From assembly GCF_003318235.1 (NCBI RefSeq), contig NZ_QOCG01000004.1:186001-250000 (forward strand): DNA of 64,000 nt. The letters are read 5' to 3'. Below are positions 1-9,171 of the stretch, piece after piece. Source of the stretch: Loktanella sp. D2R18 (GTDB taxonomy: Bacteria > Pseudomonadota > Alphaproteobacteria > Rhodobacterales > Rhodobacteraceae). Position 1 is the first letter of the stretch. Each line of letters begins with the position of its first letter. The notes below the pieces were generated by a model. That model was not told the DNA's origin. It searched no databases and saw nothing but the letters and a program-made list of their open reading frames with translations. Position numbers and translations under genes: made by a program.

Positions 1-2
1 AC

Positions 3-2027
3 CCGCAGGCGGTCGAGTTGATCGACAATACGATGATTGCGCTTGGGCGTGATCTGCCGCTGTTTCGCGACACCATCGACGCCTTTGTGCAAGGAACGCC
101 AGCTGCGGTGTTGCTGGTGGAATTTGCCGAAGGCAGCGTAGAAGCCAACGCTGCCAAGCTGGTGGAGCTCGCCACGCTCATGGGGGATTTGGGGTTTTCC
201 TTTGGCGCGCAAGGTGCCGCATGGGGCGGGGTGACCCCTGTAGCTGATTTGGGACTGCAAGCCGCGATCGCCGAATACCGCAAGGCTGGGCTGAATATCA
301 TGATGTCGATGAAAGAGGCCGGTAAACCGATTTCCTTTGTCGAAGACTGCGCCGTCGCCCTCCCCGATTTGGCCGCTTACACGCAAGGGCTGACCGATAT
401 TTTCGCACGTCACGGCACCAAAGGCACTTGGTACGCACATGCCTCTGTCGGGTGTTTGCATGTGCGCCCGGTGCTCAACGTTCGGCAAGACCAAGACGTC
501 AAAACCATGCGCGCCATCGCGGAAGAAGCGTTTGATCTGGTCAAACACTATAAAGGGTCGCATTCCGGTGAACATGGGGATGGGATCGTGCGGTCCGAAT
601 TCCATGAAAAGATGTTTGGCGCGCAGATTGTATCGGCCTTTGAAGAGGTGAAAACGCGGTTTGATCCAACCGGTTTGATGAACCCGGGAAAAATCGTACA
701 GGCCCCGAAAATGGATGACCGACGGCTGTTTCGCTATGGACCGGATTACACGGTTCCCGATTTTGAGACCGCACTGGACTGGTCAGCCTGGCCCGGGGCT
801 GCAGGCGGGTTTCAGGGCGCGGTTGAAATGTGCAACAGCAACGGGGCCTGTCGCAAACTCAAGGCAGGCGTGATGTGCCCATCGTTCCGCGCCACCCGCA
901 ATGAACGTGACGTCACGCGCGGGCGCGCCAACACATTGCGCTTTGCGATCAGCGGACAAATCCCCGGCGGGATCGGATCTGACGCGATGGCCGACACGAT
1001 GAAATATTGCCTGTCGTGCAAGGCCTGTAGCCGTGAATGTCCAACTGGCGTCGACATGACGCGGATGAAAACCGAAGTGCTTGCCGCGCGGCTCAAAACG
1101 AAGCCCCCGTCGCTGGCAGAAAAGCTGGTGGGTTATTTGCCGCGTTACGCGCCGAAGGCTGCAAAGATTTCTTGGTTGATGAACAGCCGCAATAAAATCG
1201 GCATTATCCGCAAATTGACCGAAAAGATCACGGGCGTGTCGCATCTCCGCGACCTGCCCATATGGTCACCCAACCCGTTTCGCGATGAAGAGGCCCAAGA
1301 CGTAAACCCCGACGTGCTGCTTTTTGCTGATGTGTTCAATCGTTACTTTGAACCCGAAAACCTGCGCGCTGGGCTGCGGGTATTGCGGGCGGCGGGATTG
1401 CGTGTCGCCGTCGCCAAAGACGGTAGCGGCACGTCGCTTGATTGCGGGCGTACATTGCTTGCCATCGGAGACGTCCCAGAAGCCCGCAAAGAGGCCGCGC
1501 GCGTGATTGCCGCCACCAAGGACGCGGTCGCCACGGGGGCATCGGTCGTCGGGCTTGAACCTTCGTCGATCTTTACGTTCCGCGATGAATTTTTAGGGCT
1601 TTGTCCGGGGGAAGAGGCTGAGGCGCTCGCGAAATCGACCTATAGCTTTGAAGAGTATTTGGTTACCTGCACGGATCTTCCGCTGAAACCGCTGGGGCAA
1701 CCGATCTATGTACATGGGCACTGTCATCAAAAGGCGCAGGATGCGATGTCGCCTGTGCTGGAACTGCTTTGCCGCATCCCGGACGCGCAAGTCAACATGA
1801 TCGAAAGCGGCTGCTGTGGGATGGCGGGAGCCTTTGGCTATGCGCCTGACACCGTCGATGTCTCGCTCAAGATCGCCAATCTTGATCTGGTGCCCGCGCT
1901 GAACGCGGCACCCGCCGATGCAATTATTGTGGCCGATGGGACCTCTTGTCGTCATCAAATCGCAGAAACCACGCCACGCCGCGCGCTACATGTCGCCTGC
2001 TTGCTAGACCAAGCACTAAGGGGCTAG
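3..2027 (+). CDS. FAD-linked oxidase / Fe-S oxidoreductase fusion, 5' partial
   Basis: The reading frame is open at the left edge, so the N-terminal FAD-binding part lies outside the window. The first visible ~230 residues resemble the C-terminal FAD-linked oxidase domain (PGKIV motif near the end). Then comes a ferredoxin-like region with Cys groups from about visible residues 277 and 336 (CLSCKACSRECP), and CCG-type motifs HCHQK (about 575) and GCCG (about 604). This order is that of D-lactate/D-2-hydroxyacid dehydrogenases of the GlcD-GlcF fusion type, which oxidise a 2-hydroxy acid and pass electrons to the quinone pool. The substrate cannot be read from the sequence. A GntR gene follows after 9 bp. 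Confidence 0.85.
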   Translation, partial: PQAVELIDNTMIALGRDLPLFRDTIDAFVQGTPAAVLLVEFAEGSVEANAAKLVELATLMGDLGFSFGAQGAAWGGVTPVADLGLQAAIAEYRKAGLNIMMSMKEAGKPISFVEDCAVALPDLAAYTQGLTDIFARHGTKGTWYAHASVGCLHVRPVLNVRQDQDVKTMRAIAEEAFDLVKHYKGSHSGEHGDGIVRSEFHEKMFGAQIVSAFEEVKTRFDPTGLMNPGKIVQAPKMDDRRLFRYGPDYTVPDFETALDWSAWPGAAGGFQGAVEMCNSNGACRKLKAGVMCPSFRATRNERDVTRGRANTLRFAISGQIPGGIGSDAMADTMKYCLSCKACSRECPTGVDMTRMKTEVLAARLKTKPPSLAEKLVGYLPRYAPKAAKISWLMNSRNKIGIIRKLTEKITGVSHLRDLPIWSPNPFRDEEAQDVNPDVLLFADVFNRYFEPENLRAGLRVLRAAGLRVAVAKDGSGTSLDCGRTLLAIGDVPEARKEAARVIAATKDAVATGASVVGLEPSSIFTFRDEFLGLCPGEEAEALAKSTYSFEEYLVTCTDLPLKPLGQPIYVHGHCHQKAQDAMSPVLELLCRIPDAQVNMIESGCCGMAGAFGYAPDTVDVSLKIANLDLVPALNAAPADAIIVADGTSCRHQIAETTPRRALHVACLLDQALRG

Positions 2028-2036
2028 GTTGCGGGT

Positions 2037-2708
2037 ATGACATTAGCAGAAGCAATTCACCGCCCGACGCTCCATCAGGAACTTGTGGATCGTATCCGCA
2101 ACCTTGTGATTGAGGACAAACTGAAGCCGGGTGAAAAGGTCCCTGAAAAGGACCTTTGCGAAGCCTTTGGCGTCTCGCGCACGCCATTGCGCGAAGCGCT
2201 TAAAGTGCTCGCCTCTGAAGGGTTTGTCGTGTTGCAAGCCAATCGTGGTGCGCGCGTGACCCATGTAACCCGGCAAGAATTAGCAGATACTTTCCCTGTG
2301 ATCGCGCGGCTTGAACAATTGGCGGGAGAGCTGGCCTGTAATCAACTGACGGATGCAGATATTGCCCAGATCGAGGAGCGGCATAATGCGATGTTGGCTG
2401 CCTATCACGGCCAAGATCGCCCTGCGTATTTCCAAGCCAATCAAGATATTCATCAGGCTTTGATCCAAGGTACGCAAAACAAAATCCTAGAGGATCATCA
2501 CAAGCTTTTAGCGGCCCGCATTCAGCGCGCCCGGTTCATGGTCAATCTGTCGGATGATCGTTGGGCCGCCGCGATTTCAGAGCATGAGACCATGATGACA
2601 CATCTGCGCGCGCGCGATGCCGCGCAGCTTGGATCGACCATGAAGACTCACATCGAAAACAAATTCGTAGCCTTCATGAAGGGAATCGACGCAGAAAACG
2701 GCGGCTGA
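2037..2708 (+). CDS. GntR-family transcriptional regulator, FCD type
   Basis: 223 residues. An N-terminal winged helix (about residues 10-80, with the typical GVSRTPLREAL recognition helix) is followed by an all-helical FCD ligand domain whose Asp/His metal ligands appear in the DIHQAL and ISEHE segments. FCD regulators usually sense small carboxylic acids. It lies 9 bp after the FAD/Fe-S oxidoreductase on the same strand, so it probably controls that gene. It converges with the FAH-family gene downstream. The ATG at 2037 has only a weak purine-rich stretch upstream (gcggg). Confidence 0.9.
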   Translation: MTLAEAIHRPTLHQELVDRIRNLVIEDKLKPGEKVPEKDLCEAFGVSRTPLREALKVLASEGFVVLQANRGARVTHVTRQELADTFPVIARLEQLAGELACNQLTDADIAQIEERHNAMLAAYHGQDRPAYFQANQDIHQALIQGTQNKILEDHHKLLAARIQRARFMVNLSDDRWAAAISEHETMMTHLRARDAAQLGSTMKTHIENKFVAFMKGIDAENGG

Positions 2709-2720
2709 TATCTGCCGCCG
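2699..2720. terminator. stem-loop between convergent genes
   Basis: CGGCGGC and GCCGCCG form a perfect 7-bp stem with an 8-nt loop, followed by only three T residues. It overlaps the end of the GntR gene and lies before the stop of the convergent gene. It may work as a weak bidirectional terminator. Confidence 0.45.
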
Positions 2721-2728
2721 CTTTACAA

Positions 2729-3412
2729 TTAGGTGACGTTTACCGTCAGCGTGCCGACACCTGCGATCTCAGCCTCCATCACATCGCCTTTGACGACGGA
2801 GTTCACGCCAGATGGGGTGCCAGCCATGATGACATCGCCTGCTTGAAGTTCAAAATACTCTGACAGGTAAGAAATCATTTCTGGCACTTTCCAGATCATC
2901 TGGTTCAGATCGCCCTCTTGACGCAACTCACCGTTGACGCTGACTGCGATGCGGCCCTGATCAGGGTGTCCTACTTCGGAAACTGGCAATACAGGACCAA
3001 CAGGGCCGGACCGTTCGAACGCCTTACCAATTTCCCACGGGCGACCCATTTTCTTCATTTCGCCCTGCAGATCACGTCGGGTCATATCAAGCGAAACGCC
3101 ATACCCCCAGACATGATCTAGAGCGTCGTCCAACGCGATATTAATACCGCCTGACTTTAAGCAAACCAGCAATTCGACCTCGTGATGCACATCAGAGGTA
3201 TGCGGCGGGTAAGGAAAATCGCCCGAAGCATCGAGGTTATTTGGGTTTTTTTGAAAGAAAAACGGCGGTTCGCGGTCCGGGTCGTGGCCCATTTCGACGG
3301 CGTGCGCGGCAAAGTTGCGGCCGATGCAATAGACACGGCGGACTGGAAAAGCATCGCCTGTGCTGGTTGGAATACTGTGGGTTTTCGGTGTTGGAATAAC
3401 ATGATTAGACAT
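2729..3412 (-). CDS. fumarylacetoacetate hydrolase family protein (short form)
   Basis: 227 residues, the usual size of single-domain FAH-family proteins (fumarylpyruvate hydrolase or acylpyruvase type). Family hallmarks are visible: an N-terminal YCIGRNFAAHAVEMG, a metal-binding HHEVELLVCL stretch giving the acidic ligands, and a C-terminal GDVIMAGTPSGV. These enzymes hydrolyse C-C bonds of 3-acylpyruvates or decarboxylate oxaloacetate using Mg/Mn; the exact substrate is not evident. The GntR gene at 3562-4236 lies upstream on the same strand, and a matching operator-like palindrome sits 76 bp before the start. Confidence 0.9.
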   Translation of the reverse strand: MSNHVIPTPKTHSIPTSTGDAFPVRRVYCIGRNFAAHAVEMGHDPDREPPFFFQKNPNNLDASGDFPYPPHTSDVHHEVELLVCLKSGGINIALDDALDHVWGYGVSLDMTRRDLQGEMKKMGRPWEIGKAFERSGPVGPVLPVSEVGHPDQGRIAVSVNGELRQEGDLNQMIWKVPEMISYLSEYFELQAGDVIMAGTPSGVNSVVKGDVMEAEIAGVGTLTVNVT

Positions 3413-3487
3413 TGGGTGCTCTCAGTTGGTTGACGGCTGATTGCTATTTTTATTCGGGCCTTCAGCGATTTTGGCAAGTGCTTCGAT

Positions 3488-3511
3488 CCAACCATTTAAT
3501 CAATTGGTTGG
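3488..3511. promoter_or_regulatory. inverted repeat, probable GntR operator A
   Basis: CCAACCA and TGGTTGG flank a 10-nt spacer upstream of the FAH-family gene. The core is ACCA-N10-TGGT, 18 bp (3491-3508). Read on the reverse strand it matches the palindrome at 4244-4261 at 14 of 18 positions, so both are likely bound by the GntR protein encoded between them. Confidence 0.55.
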
Positions 3512-3561
3512 CGGAAGGGCATTTTACCGACCATAATTGACAGCCGTATATCCCGGCGATG

Positions 3562-4236
3562 CTATGACTTTCCCGGACCATTTATCAGCCGCGCATGGAC
3601 CGTGTTGAGATGGTTGGTCATCACGGATGCCGCGCCATTCCCGTCACCATTGATGATGCCATCCACAATCGCCCCGTGCTCGTGAAAGCTGACATAATCG
3701 CTTGGGGGACGGCTCGATGTACGCGGCTGCGCCCAAACCACAGAGCGGCGCACCGAGTTCAGTGTTTCAAAAAAATACAGGAACAGATGGTTCCGCGTGG
3801 CGCGTGCGATCGCGTAATGCAGGTTGTTGTCCCAAGCCTCGTAGTTACGCCAATCCTCAGACGAACAGCATTTATCGTGGCAAAGCTTCATCTGCTCGTA
3901 ATCGGATTTTGTGGCAGTCCGCGCAGCAAGGCGGCATAGCTCTGGCTCAATCGCGAGCCGCACCTGCATCACTTGTTCAGGCTTAATCTGGTCGCGCAGA
4001 TAGGTCACATCCTGAAGGTTGAGCACGGGCCGCGTTCCGACAAATGTGCCGCGCCCGACGTGCCGCCAAATCCGGCCCTGTGCCTCAAGTTCGGATAGCG
4101 CGCGGCGCAGTTGATTGCGCGTCGTTCCAAACTTTTCGCACAGTTCGCGCTCCGGCGGAAATCGGTCATTATGGCGATAGCCCGCGTTGTCTATCAGGTC
4201 ACGCAATTGCGCTACTAAATTCTCGATCTCAGTCAT
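3562..4236 (-). CDS. GntR-family transcriptional regulator, FadR-like
   Basis: 224 residues from the ATG at 4236. The winged helix (FPPERELCEKFGTTRNQLRRAL, about residues 25-46, then GRGTFVG) is followed by an FCD domain with HYAIA and SFHEH segments as ligand-binding helices. Upstream in-frame starts at 4254 (ATG) and 4302 (TTG) exist. I prefer 4236 because GGGGG lies just before it and because this leaves the ACCA-N10-TGGT palindrome between divergent genes. It stands between two FAH-family genes and probably represses both; the ligand is unknown. Confidence 0.88.
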   Translation of the reverse strand: MTEIENLVAQLRDLIDNAGYRHNDRFPPERELCEKFGTTRNQLRRALSELEAQGRIWRHVGRGTFVGTRPVLNLQDVTYLRDQIKPEQVMQVRLAIEPELCRLAARTATKSDYEQMKLCHDKCCSSEDWRNYEAWDNNLHYAIARATRNHLFLYFFETLNSVRRSVVWAQPRTSSRPPSDYVSFHEHGAIVDGIINGDGNGAASVMTNHLNTVHARLINGPGKS

Positions 4237-4243
4237 ACCCCCG

Positions 4244-4261
4244 ACCAATTGCATGATTGGT
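4244..4261. promoter_or_regulatory. inverted repeat, probable GntR operator B
   Basis: ACCAATTGCATGATTGGT has perfect 6-bp arms in the gap between the divergent GntR gene (start 4236) and the FAH-family gene (start 4376). Its geometry, ACCA-N10-TGGT, is identical to the core at 3491-3508. It is well placed for autoregulation and for control of the rightward operon. Confidence 0.55.
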
Positions 4262-4375
4262 TGCTTGATTATTAACCCAGCGCGGCGAACAGTTCTACTC
4301 AAATATGACGTCGCGGATCACCCAATGGTCAACCTCTGCTGGTGCCGCGCATACAAATGAAATGGGAGAACAGCG

Positions 4376-5302
4376 GTGCGACTGGCAACAATATCTGTAA
4401 ATAACATGGCCGTTTGTGTTGCAATCTTGAAGAATGGCCAAAGGCTGGACATCGCAAAGGCAACGCAAAAGCTGATCAATGGTAGCAGCGGTTCATTGGA
4501 CGGGACAACCATGTTGTCGGTCATCGAATCAGGCCCCGAGGGCATAGAAACGTTAGGCCAACTGGTCGCCCAGGCCGAAGCTGGCGGGTTTGAAGATGCA
4601 TTGGCGCCAGAAGATGCGCCCTTGCTTGCACCCATCCCGGTGATCCGCAAAAACGTGCTTTGCGTCGGGCGCAACTATGCCGAACATATTGCCGAAGGCG
4701 ACCGCGCCCAAAAGCAGGATGTAGGCGTCACAGAGCATCCCGTGTTCTTTACAAAGCCGCCAACGACGATCACGCCACCCTTCGGCGAAGTACCAATTTT
4801 TCCGACCGTTTCAACACAAGTGGACTATGAGGTCGAACTGGCCGTCATCATCGGCAAACCCGGATGCAACATCGCCAAGAGCGACGCCTATGACCATGTG
4901 TTCGGCTATAGTATCATGAATGACATTTCAGCCCGCGATGTGCAGCGGCGCCATGGCGGTCAGAACTTCAAAGGGAAGGCGCTTGATGGGTCGTGCCCGT
5001 TTGGCCCGTCCATTCTGACAGCCGATGAAATCCCTGACCCGCATAATTTGCCGCTAAGCTTGACCGTGAACGGTGAGACACGCCAAGATGGCAATACCGC
5101 AGATATGATTTTCGATATCCCTACGCTCATCGCCTCGCTTTCAGAAGGCATGACGCTTGAGCCGGGCGATATCATCGCAACTGGAACGCCATCTGGCGTC
5201 GGCTATGCCATGGATCCCCCCAATTTCCTAAAGGATGGGGATACGGTGGTCTGTCATGTTTCCCGAATTGGAACGCTCACGAATACAATGCGGGAAGTAT
5301 AG
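4376..5302 (+). CDS. fumarylacetoacetate hydrolase family protein (long form)
   Basis: 308 residues. An N-terminal extension of about 100 residues precedes the catalytic domain, which begins around VLCVGRNYAEHIAEG. Conserved pieces are PVFFTKPPTTI, the acidic DYEVELAVIIG metal site, NDISARDVQ and GDIIATGTPSGVG. The layout is that of 2-hydroxyhepta-2,4-diene-1,7-dioate isomerase or ureidoglycolate lyase type proteins; the substrate cannot be assigned. The start is GTG with GGGAGA eleven bases upstream. It is the first gene of a rightward run with an ABC transporter and an Ldh-family dehydrogenase, suggesting import and oxidation or cleavage of an organic acid. Confidence 0.9.
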   Translation: MRLATISVNNMAVCVAILKNGQRLDIAKATQKLINGSSGSLDGTTMLSVIESGPEGIETLGQLVAQAEAGGFEDALAPEDAPLLAPIPVIRKNVLCVGRNYAEHIAEGDRAQKQDVGVTEHPVFFTKPPTTITPPFGEVPIFPTVSTQVDYEVELAVIIGKPGCNIAKSDAYDHVFGYSIMNDISARDVQRRHGGQNFKGKALDGSCPFGPSILTADEIPDPHNLPLSLTVNGETRQDGNTADMIFDIPTLIASLSEGMTLEPGDIIATGTPSGVGYAMDPPNFLKDGDTVVCHVSRIGTLTNTMREV

Positions 5303-5365
5303 AAATTTCGCAGGGAACTGCGGAGTGGGCAAACTATTTGCCCGAAAATGGGAGGAGAAACCAAA

Positions 5366-6394
5366 ATGATTAACAGAAGAACATTCACAGCTTCGCTACT
5401 ATCCGCTGTACCTGTCGCAGGTGCTTTGGGAAGCCCCGCGTTTGCGCAGTCACTACGCGATATCACTTTCGTTCAGCCAAGCCCGTCTGCGATTAACTCG
5501 TTTCCGGTCTTCGTTGCGATTGGCGAAGGCTATTTTGCCGAAGAAGGTTTGAACGTGACCGTCGAAGCCATCAATGGGTCAGGCGCGGTGCTGCAGGCAC
5601 TTTCCGCTGGTCAAGCGCACTTTGGCCGCCCCGGCCCCGGCCCGCTAATCGCTGCGCGTTCGCGCGGTGTTGAGGCAGTGCACATTTACAATGTCGCAGC
5701 GCGCAGTAACTTTGGCATCGCAGTCCAAGAAGGATCCGATATCCAGAACGTTGAAGAATTGCGTGGCAAGGTTATTGGCACAGGTACCGCAGATGGTGCC
5801 GAAGTGGGCTTTGCCCGTAATGTCATGACCAGCGTTGGCATGGTCGAAGGAGAGGATTTCGAATTCCTCACCGTTGGCGATGGTGGCCCTGCAACGGCAG
5901 CGTTCTTGAATGGCGCGATTGATGCCTATTCATCATCAACTGCTGATACGGCGGTACTGAATGCGCGCGGCATGGCCGTACGCGATATCACACCAGTCGA
6001 GTTTGGCCGTTTCTTCGGCAATGGTATTGCAACGATGGCGGATACAATCGCCAACGACCGTGAATTGGTCGAAGGTTGGAGCCGCGCATTTGCCCGTGGC
6101 CACGCATTCGCGCTTGATGACGCCAACCGCGAAGCAGTGCTCAAACACTTGGCTGATGGTAACCCCCAAGAAGGCGAAGACAAAGAGTTCCAGTCAGCGC
6201 TGTTCGATGCTGTACGGTCTAAAACCATTCCAACAGATACCAGCAATGGTTACGGTTGGTACCCAGCAGAAGTTTGGGACGAATGGCAAGATGCGCTTCT
6301 CGCAGGTGGTGAAATCCCAGGCCCACTTGACGATCTAAGCGCCATTTGGACCAATGAGTTCGCAGCAATCGGCAACGCGGCGATCGACGGATGA
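5366..6394 (+). CDS. ABC transporter substrate-binding protein, NMT1/SsuA-like
   Basis: 342 residues. A signal peptide with an RR pair (MINRRTFTASLL) ends at an AFAQ cleavage site near residue 28, so the mature protein is periplasmic. The body resembles the nitrate/taurine/sulfonate and THI5/NMT1 binding-protein fold (GEGYFAEEGLNVTVE, then ALSAGQAHFGRPGPGPLIAARSRG shortened here to key blocks). ATG 5366 was chosen over the in-frame ATG at 5348 because GGGAGGAG lies just upstream of 5366. It overlaps the ATPase gene by 4 bp. The ligand is unknown; an organic acid or sulfonate fits the neighbours. Confidence 0.88.
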   Translation: MINRRTFTASLLSAVPVAGALGSPAFAQSLRDITFVQPSPSAINSFPVFVAIGEGYFAEEGLNVTVEAINGSGAVLQALSAGQAHFGRPGPGPLIAARSRGVEAVHIYNVAARSNFGIAVQEGSDIQNVEELRGKVIGTGTADGAEVGFARNVMTSVGMVEGEDFEFLTVGDGGPATAAFLNGAIDAYSSSTADTAVLNARGMAVRDITPVEFGRFFGNGIATMADTIANDRELVEGWSRAFARGHAFALDDANREAVLKHLADGNPQEGEDKEFQSALFDAVRSKTIPTDTSNGYGWYPAEVWDEWQDALLAGGEIPGPLDDLSAIWTNEFAAIGNAAIDG

Positions 6395-7197
6395 ACACAG
6401 TCGCCGTCGAAAATTCCGGCTCACCCTTGGGTGAGCCGGTCTATCAGCTTTCAAACGTCAGTAAGACCTACGCAAGAAACCTAGTGGTTGCGCTTGAAAG
6501 CGTCGACCTTACCTTAACCAAGGGCAGCTTTACCTCGGTCATCGGCTCAAGCGGATGCGGAAAATCTACACTGCTTAAAATCATGGCCGGGCTAATCCCA
6601 CCGTCAAAAGGCCGGGTTATGTTGCAAGGTGAGCCGGTCAAAGGCACACGTCGCGACATCGGGATGATGTTTCAGCAAGCAACGCTTTTCCCTTGGAAAA
6701 CGGCAGTAGAAAATATCGTTCTTCCGATTGAAATCCGCGATGGAAAAGCTGCGGCGACCAAGGCGCTCGACAAAGCGCATGAGTTGCTGGAAATCGTCGG
6801 GCTCAAAGGTTTCGAAAACGTTTATCCCAATGAACTTTCAGGTGGTATGGCGCAGCGGGCATCAATCTGCCGGATGCTGATCACGGAACCCGCCGTTCTT
6901 TTGTTGGATGAACCGTTCAGCGCGCTGGACGAATTGTCGCGCGATATGATGAATATGGAACTTCAGCGGATTTGCCGCGAACAAGATGCGACCGCATTTC
7001 TGGTGACCCATTCGATTCAGGAAGCGGTGATTTTATCAGATGAAATCGTTGTGATGAAACCGCGCCCCGGTCGGGTTGCTGAAATTGTAAAAGTTGATCT
7101 ACCCCGCCCGCGGACGCTCGACATGATGACGACACCAAAATTCGGAGAGATCGTCGATTATATCCGTGGGCTACTGGATAAAGGAGAAGGCATGTGA
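6391..7197 (+). CDS. ABC transporter ATP-binding protein, SsuB/TauB-like
   Basis: 268 residues with a complete nucleotide-binding domain: Walker A GSSGCGKST (about residue 53), Q-loop MMFQQATLFPW, signature LSGGMAQR, Walker B LLLDEPFSALDE and the switch His in VTHS. It belongs to the nitrate/sulfonate/taurine importer ATPases. It energises the permease at 7194-8057, with which it overlaps by 4 bp. It starts inside the last codons of the binding-protein gene, so the three transporter genes are translationally coupled. Confidence 0.92.
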   Translation: MNTVAVENSGSPLGEPVYQLSNVSKTYARNLVVALESVDLTLTKGSFTSVIGSSGCGKSTLLKIMAGLIPPSKGRVMLQGEPVKGTRRDIGMMFQQATLFPWKTAVENIVLPIEIRDGKAAATKALDKAHELLEIVGLKGFENVYPNELSGGMAQRASICRMLITEPAVLLLDEPFSALDELSRDMMNMELQRICREQDATAFLVTHSIQEAVILSDEIVVMKPRPGRVAEIVKVDLPRPRTLDMMTTPKFGEIVDYIRGLLDKGEGM

Positions 7198-8057
7198 GCG
7201 ATGTTCAGAGCGGCGCCCCTGCGCCAACCCAAGACGCCGAAGATACGGTCTGGGTTCAAGAAGTATCGTTTATCGATTCCGTTCCGCGTTGGATCGCGAT
7301 GAGCTTCGTGTTCTTCGTATTCGTCGGCACGTGGCAAATGGTTACCTACTTCGAGATGGTTTCACCGATCATTTTGCCAACACCGTGGGAAACGCTCCTC
7401 GATATGATCTTTGTCGGCAAGAACCTGTTGAGCGGCGGCTATATGCTGGTCTCTCTCTGGATCACGATCCAAGAGGTCATCCTTGGTTTCGCATTGGCGA
7501 TTTTCATCGGGTTCTCGTTGGGCATTCTGGTTGGGGAAACGGCGTTCGGCGAGAAAGCCGTGATGCCCTATCTCGTGGCGATCGATACGATGCCAAAGGT
7601 AGCATTTGCGCCTTTGTTTGTTGCATGGCTTGGCTTTGGGATTGAATCCAAAGTTGCCTTGGCCGCCTTTATCGCGACCTTCCCAATTGTGGTTGGCACA
7701 GCGGCTGGGCTGCACGCGGCGGATGAAAACGCGCGGATGCTGTTCAAAACGATGGGCGCGACCCGCATGCAAACGCTGTTTAAGATGAAGTTACCTACAG
7801 GTCTGCCGCAAATCTTCACCGGTCTAAAAATTGGCGCGGTTGGCGTTATGGCGGGTGCGATTACGGGCGAATTCCTTGGCGGTGGTAAAGGTTTTGGCGA
7901 ATTGATTCGCGTTGCGGCATCACAGTTGAACACACCTCGGGTGTTCTCGCTGATCCTCTATCTCAGCCTTGTTGGGCTTGTGGTCTACCTGCTTGTGATG
8001 TTTGCACAGCGCAAGATCGTCTTCTGGCATGAAGAACGGGTCGGCGCCCATGACTAA
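7194..8057 (+). CDS. ABC transporter permease, SsuC/TauC-like
   Basis: 287 residues, about six membrane segments, with the EAA-type cytoplasmic loop near residues 180-210 (AADENARMLFKTMGATRMQ) and the family signature GAITGEFLGGGKGFG. It forms the membrane channel of the importer whose binding protein and ATPase are encoded immediately upstream. The following dehydrogenase gene starts 8 bp inside its 3' end, which implies that transport and the first catabolic step are coexpressed. Confidence 0.9.
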   Translation: MSDVQSGAPAPTQDAEDTVWVQEVSFIDSVPRWIAMSFVFFVFVGTWQMVTYFEMVSPIILPTPWETLLDMIFVGKNLLSGGYMLVSLWITIQEVILGFALAIFIGFSLGILVGETAFGEKAVMPYLVAIDTMPKVAFAPLFVAWLGFGIESKVALAAFIATFPIVVGTAAGLHAADENARMLFKTMGATRMQTLFKMKLPTGLPQIFTGLKIGAVGVMAGAITGEFLGGGKGFGELIRVAASQLNTPRVFSLILYLSLVGLVVYLLVMFAQRKIVFWHEERVGAHD

Positions 8058-9096
8058 CGTGGTTGCTGTCGATGCCTTGTGTGGTTTTGTGGCCAATGCT
8101 TTGGAAGCACAGGGCGTCCTCCCGGAAGATGCAGTAAGTGTTGCGGAGCTTATGGTCGAGGCTGATATCTACGGTTACCGCACACATGGCGTGTTTCGGT
8201 TGCGGCAATATCTGGAGCGGCTCACGGGGGGCGGGTGCAACCCCACCCCTACCGTCTGCGTTGTACAAGAAACCGTCGCCACCGGGTTAATCGATGGCGA
8301 CAACGGGCTTGGGCATCTTGCGATGTCTGCAGCCCGCGACCTTGCCATCAAGAAAGCGAACGACGTTGGGATCGGCTGGGTCGGCGTGCGCGGGGGCAAC
8401 CACGCGGGGCCGCTCGCACTTTATGTCCGCCCACAGGCCGAAGCAGGCTTATTAGGCATGGCCGCCGCCGTCGGCAGCGCAAATCATGTGCCGCCCTATG
8501 GTGGATCCGATCTTTTAATTGGCACCAACCCGATTGCCTTTTCCGCACCGGCCGAAGGGCCGGACCCATTTGTTTTTGACATGGCAACGACGGTCGCTGC
8601 GATGGGCAAGATTAAGACCTTGATCCAACAAGGTGAGCCGATGCCTGAAGGTTGGATGGTCGGAAAAGACGGCCAGCCACTCACCGATCCGACCCGCAAA
8701 TCCGAAGGGTTTCTGCTACCAATTGGCGGACCTAAGGGGTTTGGGCTTTCCGTTGCGATTGGGATGTTGGCGGGTGTCTTGAACGGTGCGGCCTTTGGGT
8801 CAGATGTCGTTGATTTCACCTCTGATACAACGTCAAAAACCAATACCGGGCAATTTGTTATGGCGCTTAATCCGGCGGCTTTCGGGTTGGGAGATGATTT
8901 TGGGAAAGAAGCCGCCCGTATCTTTGCCGAAATGCGCGCGTCAGAACCTTTACCAGGGCACGATCCGGTGCGTCTGCCGGGCGACGGGAAAACCGCCGCC
9001 GCTGCCAAAGTACATAGCACAGGGGTCACCCTGAAACCTGCACTGCGGCGCGATCTTGATTTGTTAGCCAAAGAATATGGGTTTGCCGCACTTTAG
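8050..9096 (+). CDS. Ldh-family NAD(P)-dependent dehydrogenase (malate/L-lactate/sulfolactate type)
   Basis: 348 residues from ATG 8050, which overlaps the permease stop. An earlier in-frame ATG at 8002 lies deep inside the permease gene and is less likely. Family hallmarks include the catalytic-region GYRTHGVFRLRQYLERL, the GNHAGPLALYV loop and the GGSDLLIGTNPIAFSAPA nucleotide-site segment. Members oxidise L-malate, L-lactate, ureidoglycolate, (2R)-3-sulfolactate or delta-1-piperideine-2-carboxylate. Together with the importer before it and the TauE-like exporter after it, a sulfonated hydroxy acid is one possible substrate, but this is inference. Confidence 0.85.
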   Translation: MTNVVAVDALCGFVANALEAQGVLPEDAVSVAELMVEADIYGYRTHGVFRLRQYLERLTGGGCNPTPTVCVVQETVATGLIDGDNGLGHLAMSAARDLAIKKANDVGIGWVGVRGGNHAGPLALYVRPQAEAGLLGMAAAVGSANHVPPYGGSDLLIGTNPIAFSAPAEGPDPFVFDMATTVAAMGKIKTLIQQGEPMPEGWMVGKDGQPLTDPTRKSEGFLLPIGGPKGFGLSVAIGMLAGVLNGAAFGSDVVDFTSDTTSKTNTGQFVMALNPAAFGLGDDFGKEAARIFAEMRASEPLPGHDPVRLPGDGKTAAAAKVHSTGVTLKPALRRDLDLLAKEYGFAAL

Positions 9097-9117
9097 CCAC
9101 TGGCGATCACACGACCA

Positions 9118-9149
9118 TTCCGCATCGCGCCATAGGCCGTGATGCGGAA
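9118..9149. terminator. stem-loop between dehydrogenase and TauE-like gene
   Basis: TTCCGCATC and GATGCGGAA form a perfect 9-bp stem with a 14-nt loop, followed by CCTTTA. The T-run is short, so partial termination or RNA stabilisation is more likely than a full stop. Confidence 0.45.
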
Positions 9150-9171
9150 CCTTTAGCCCTCTAGGATCAAA

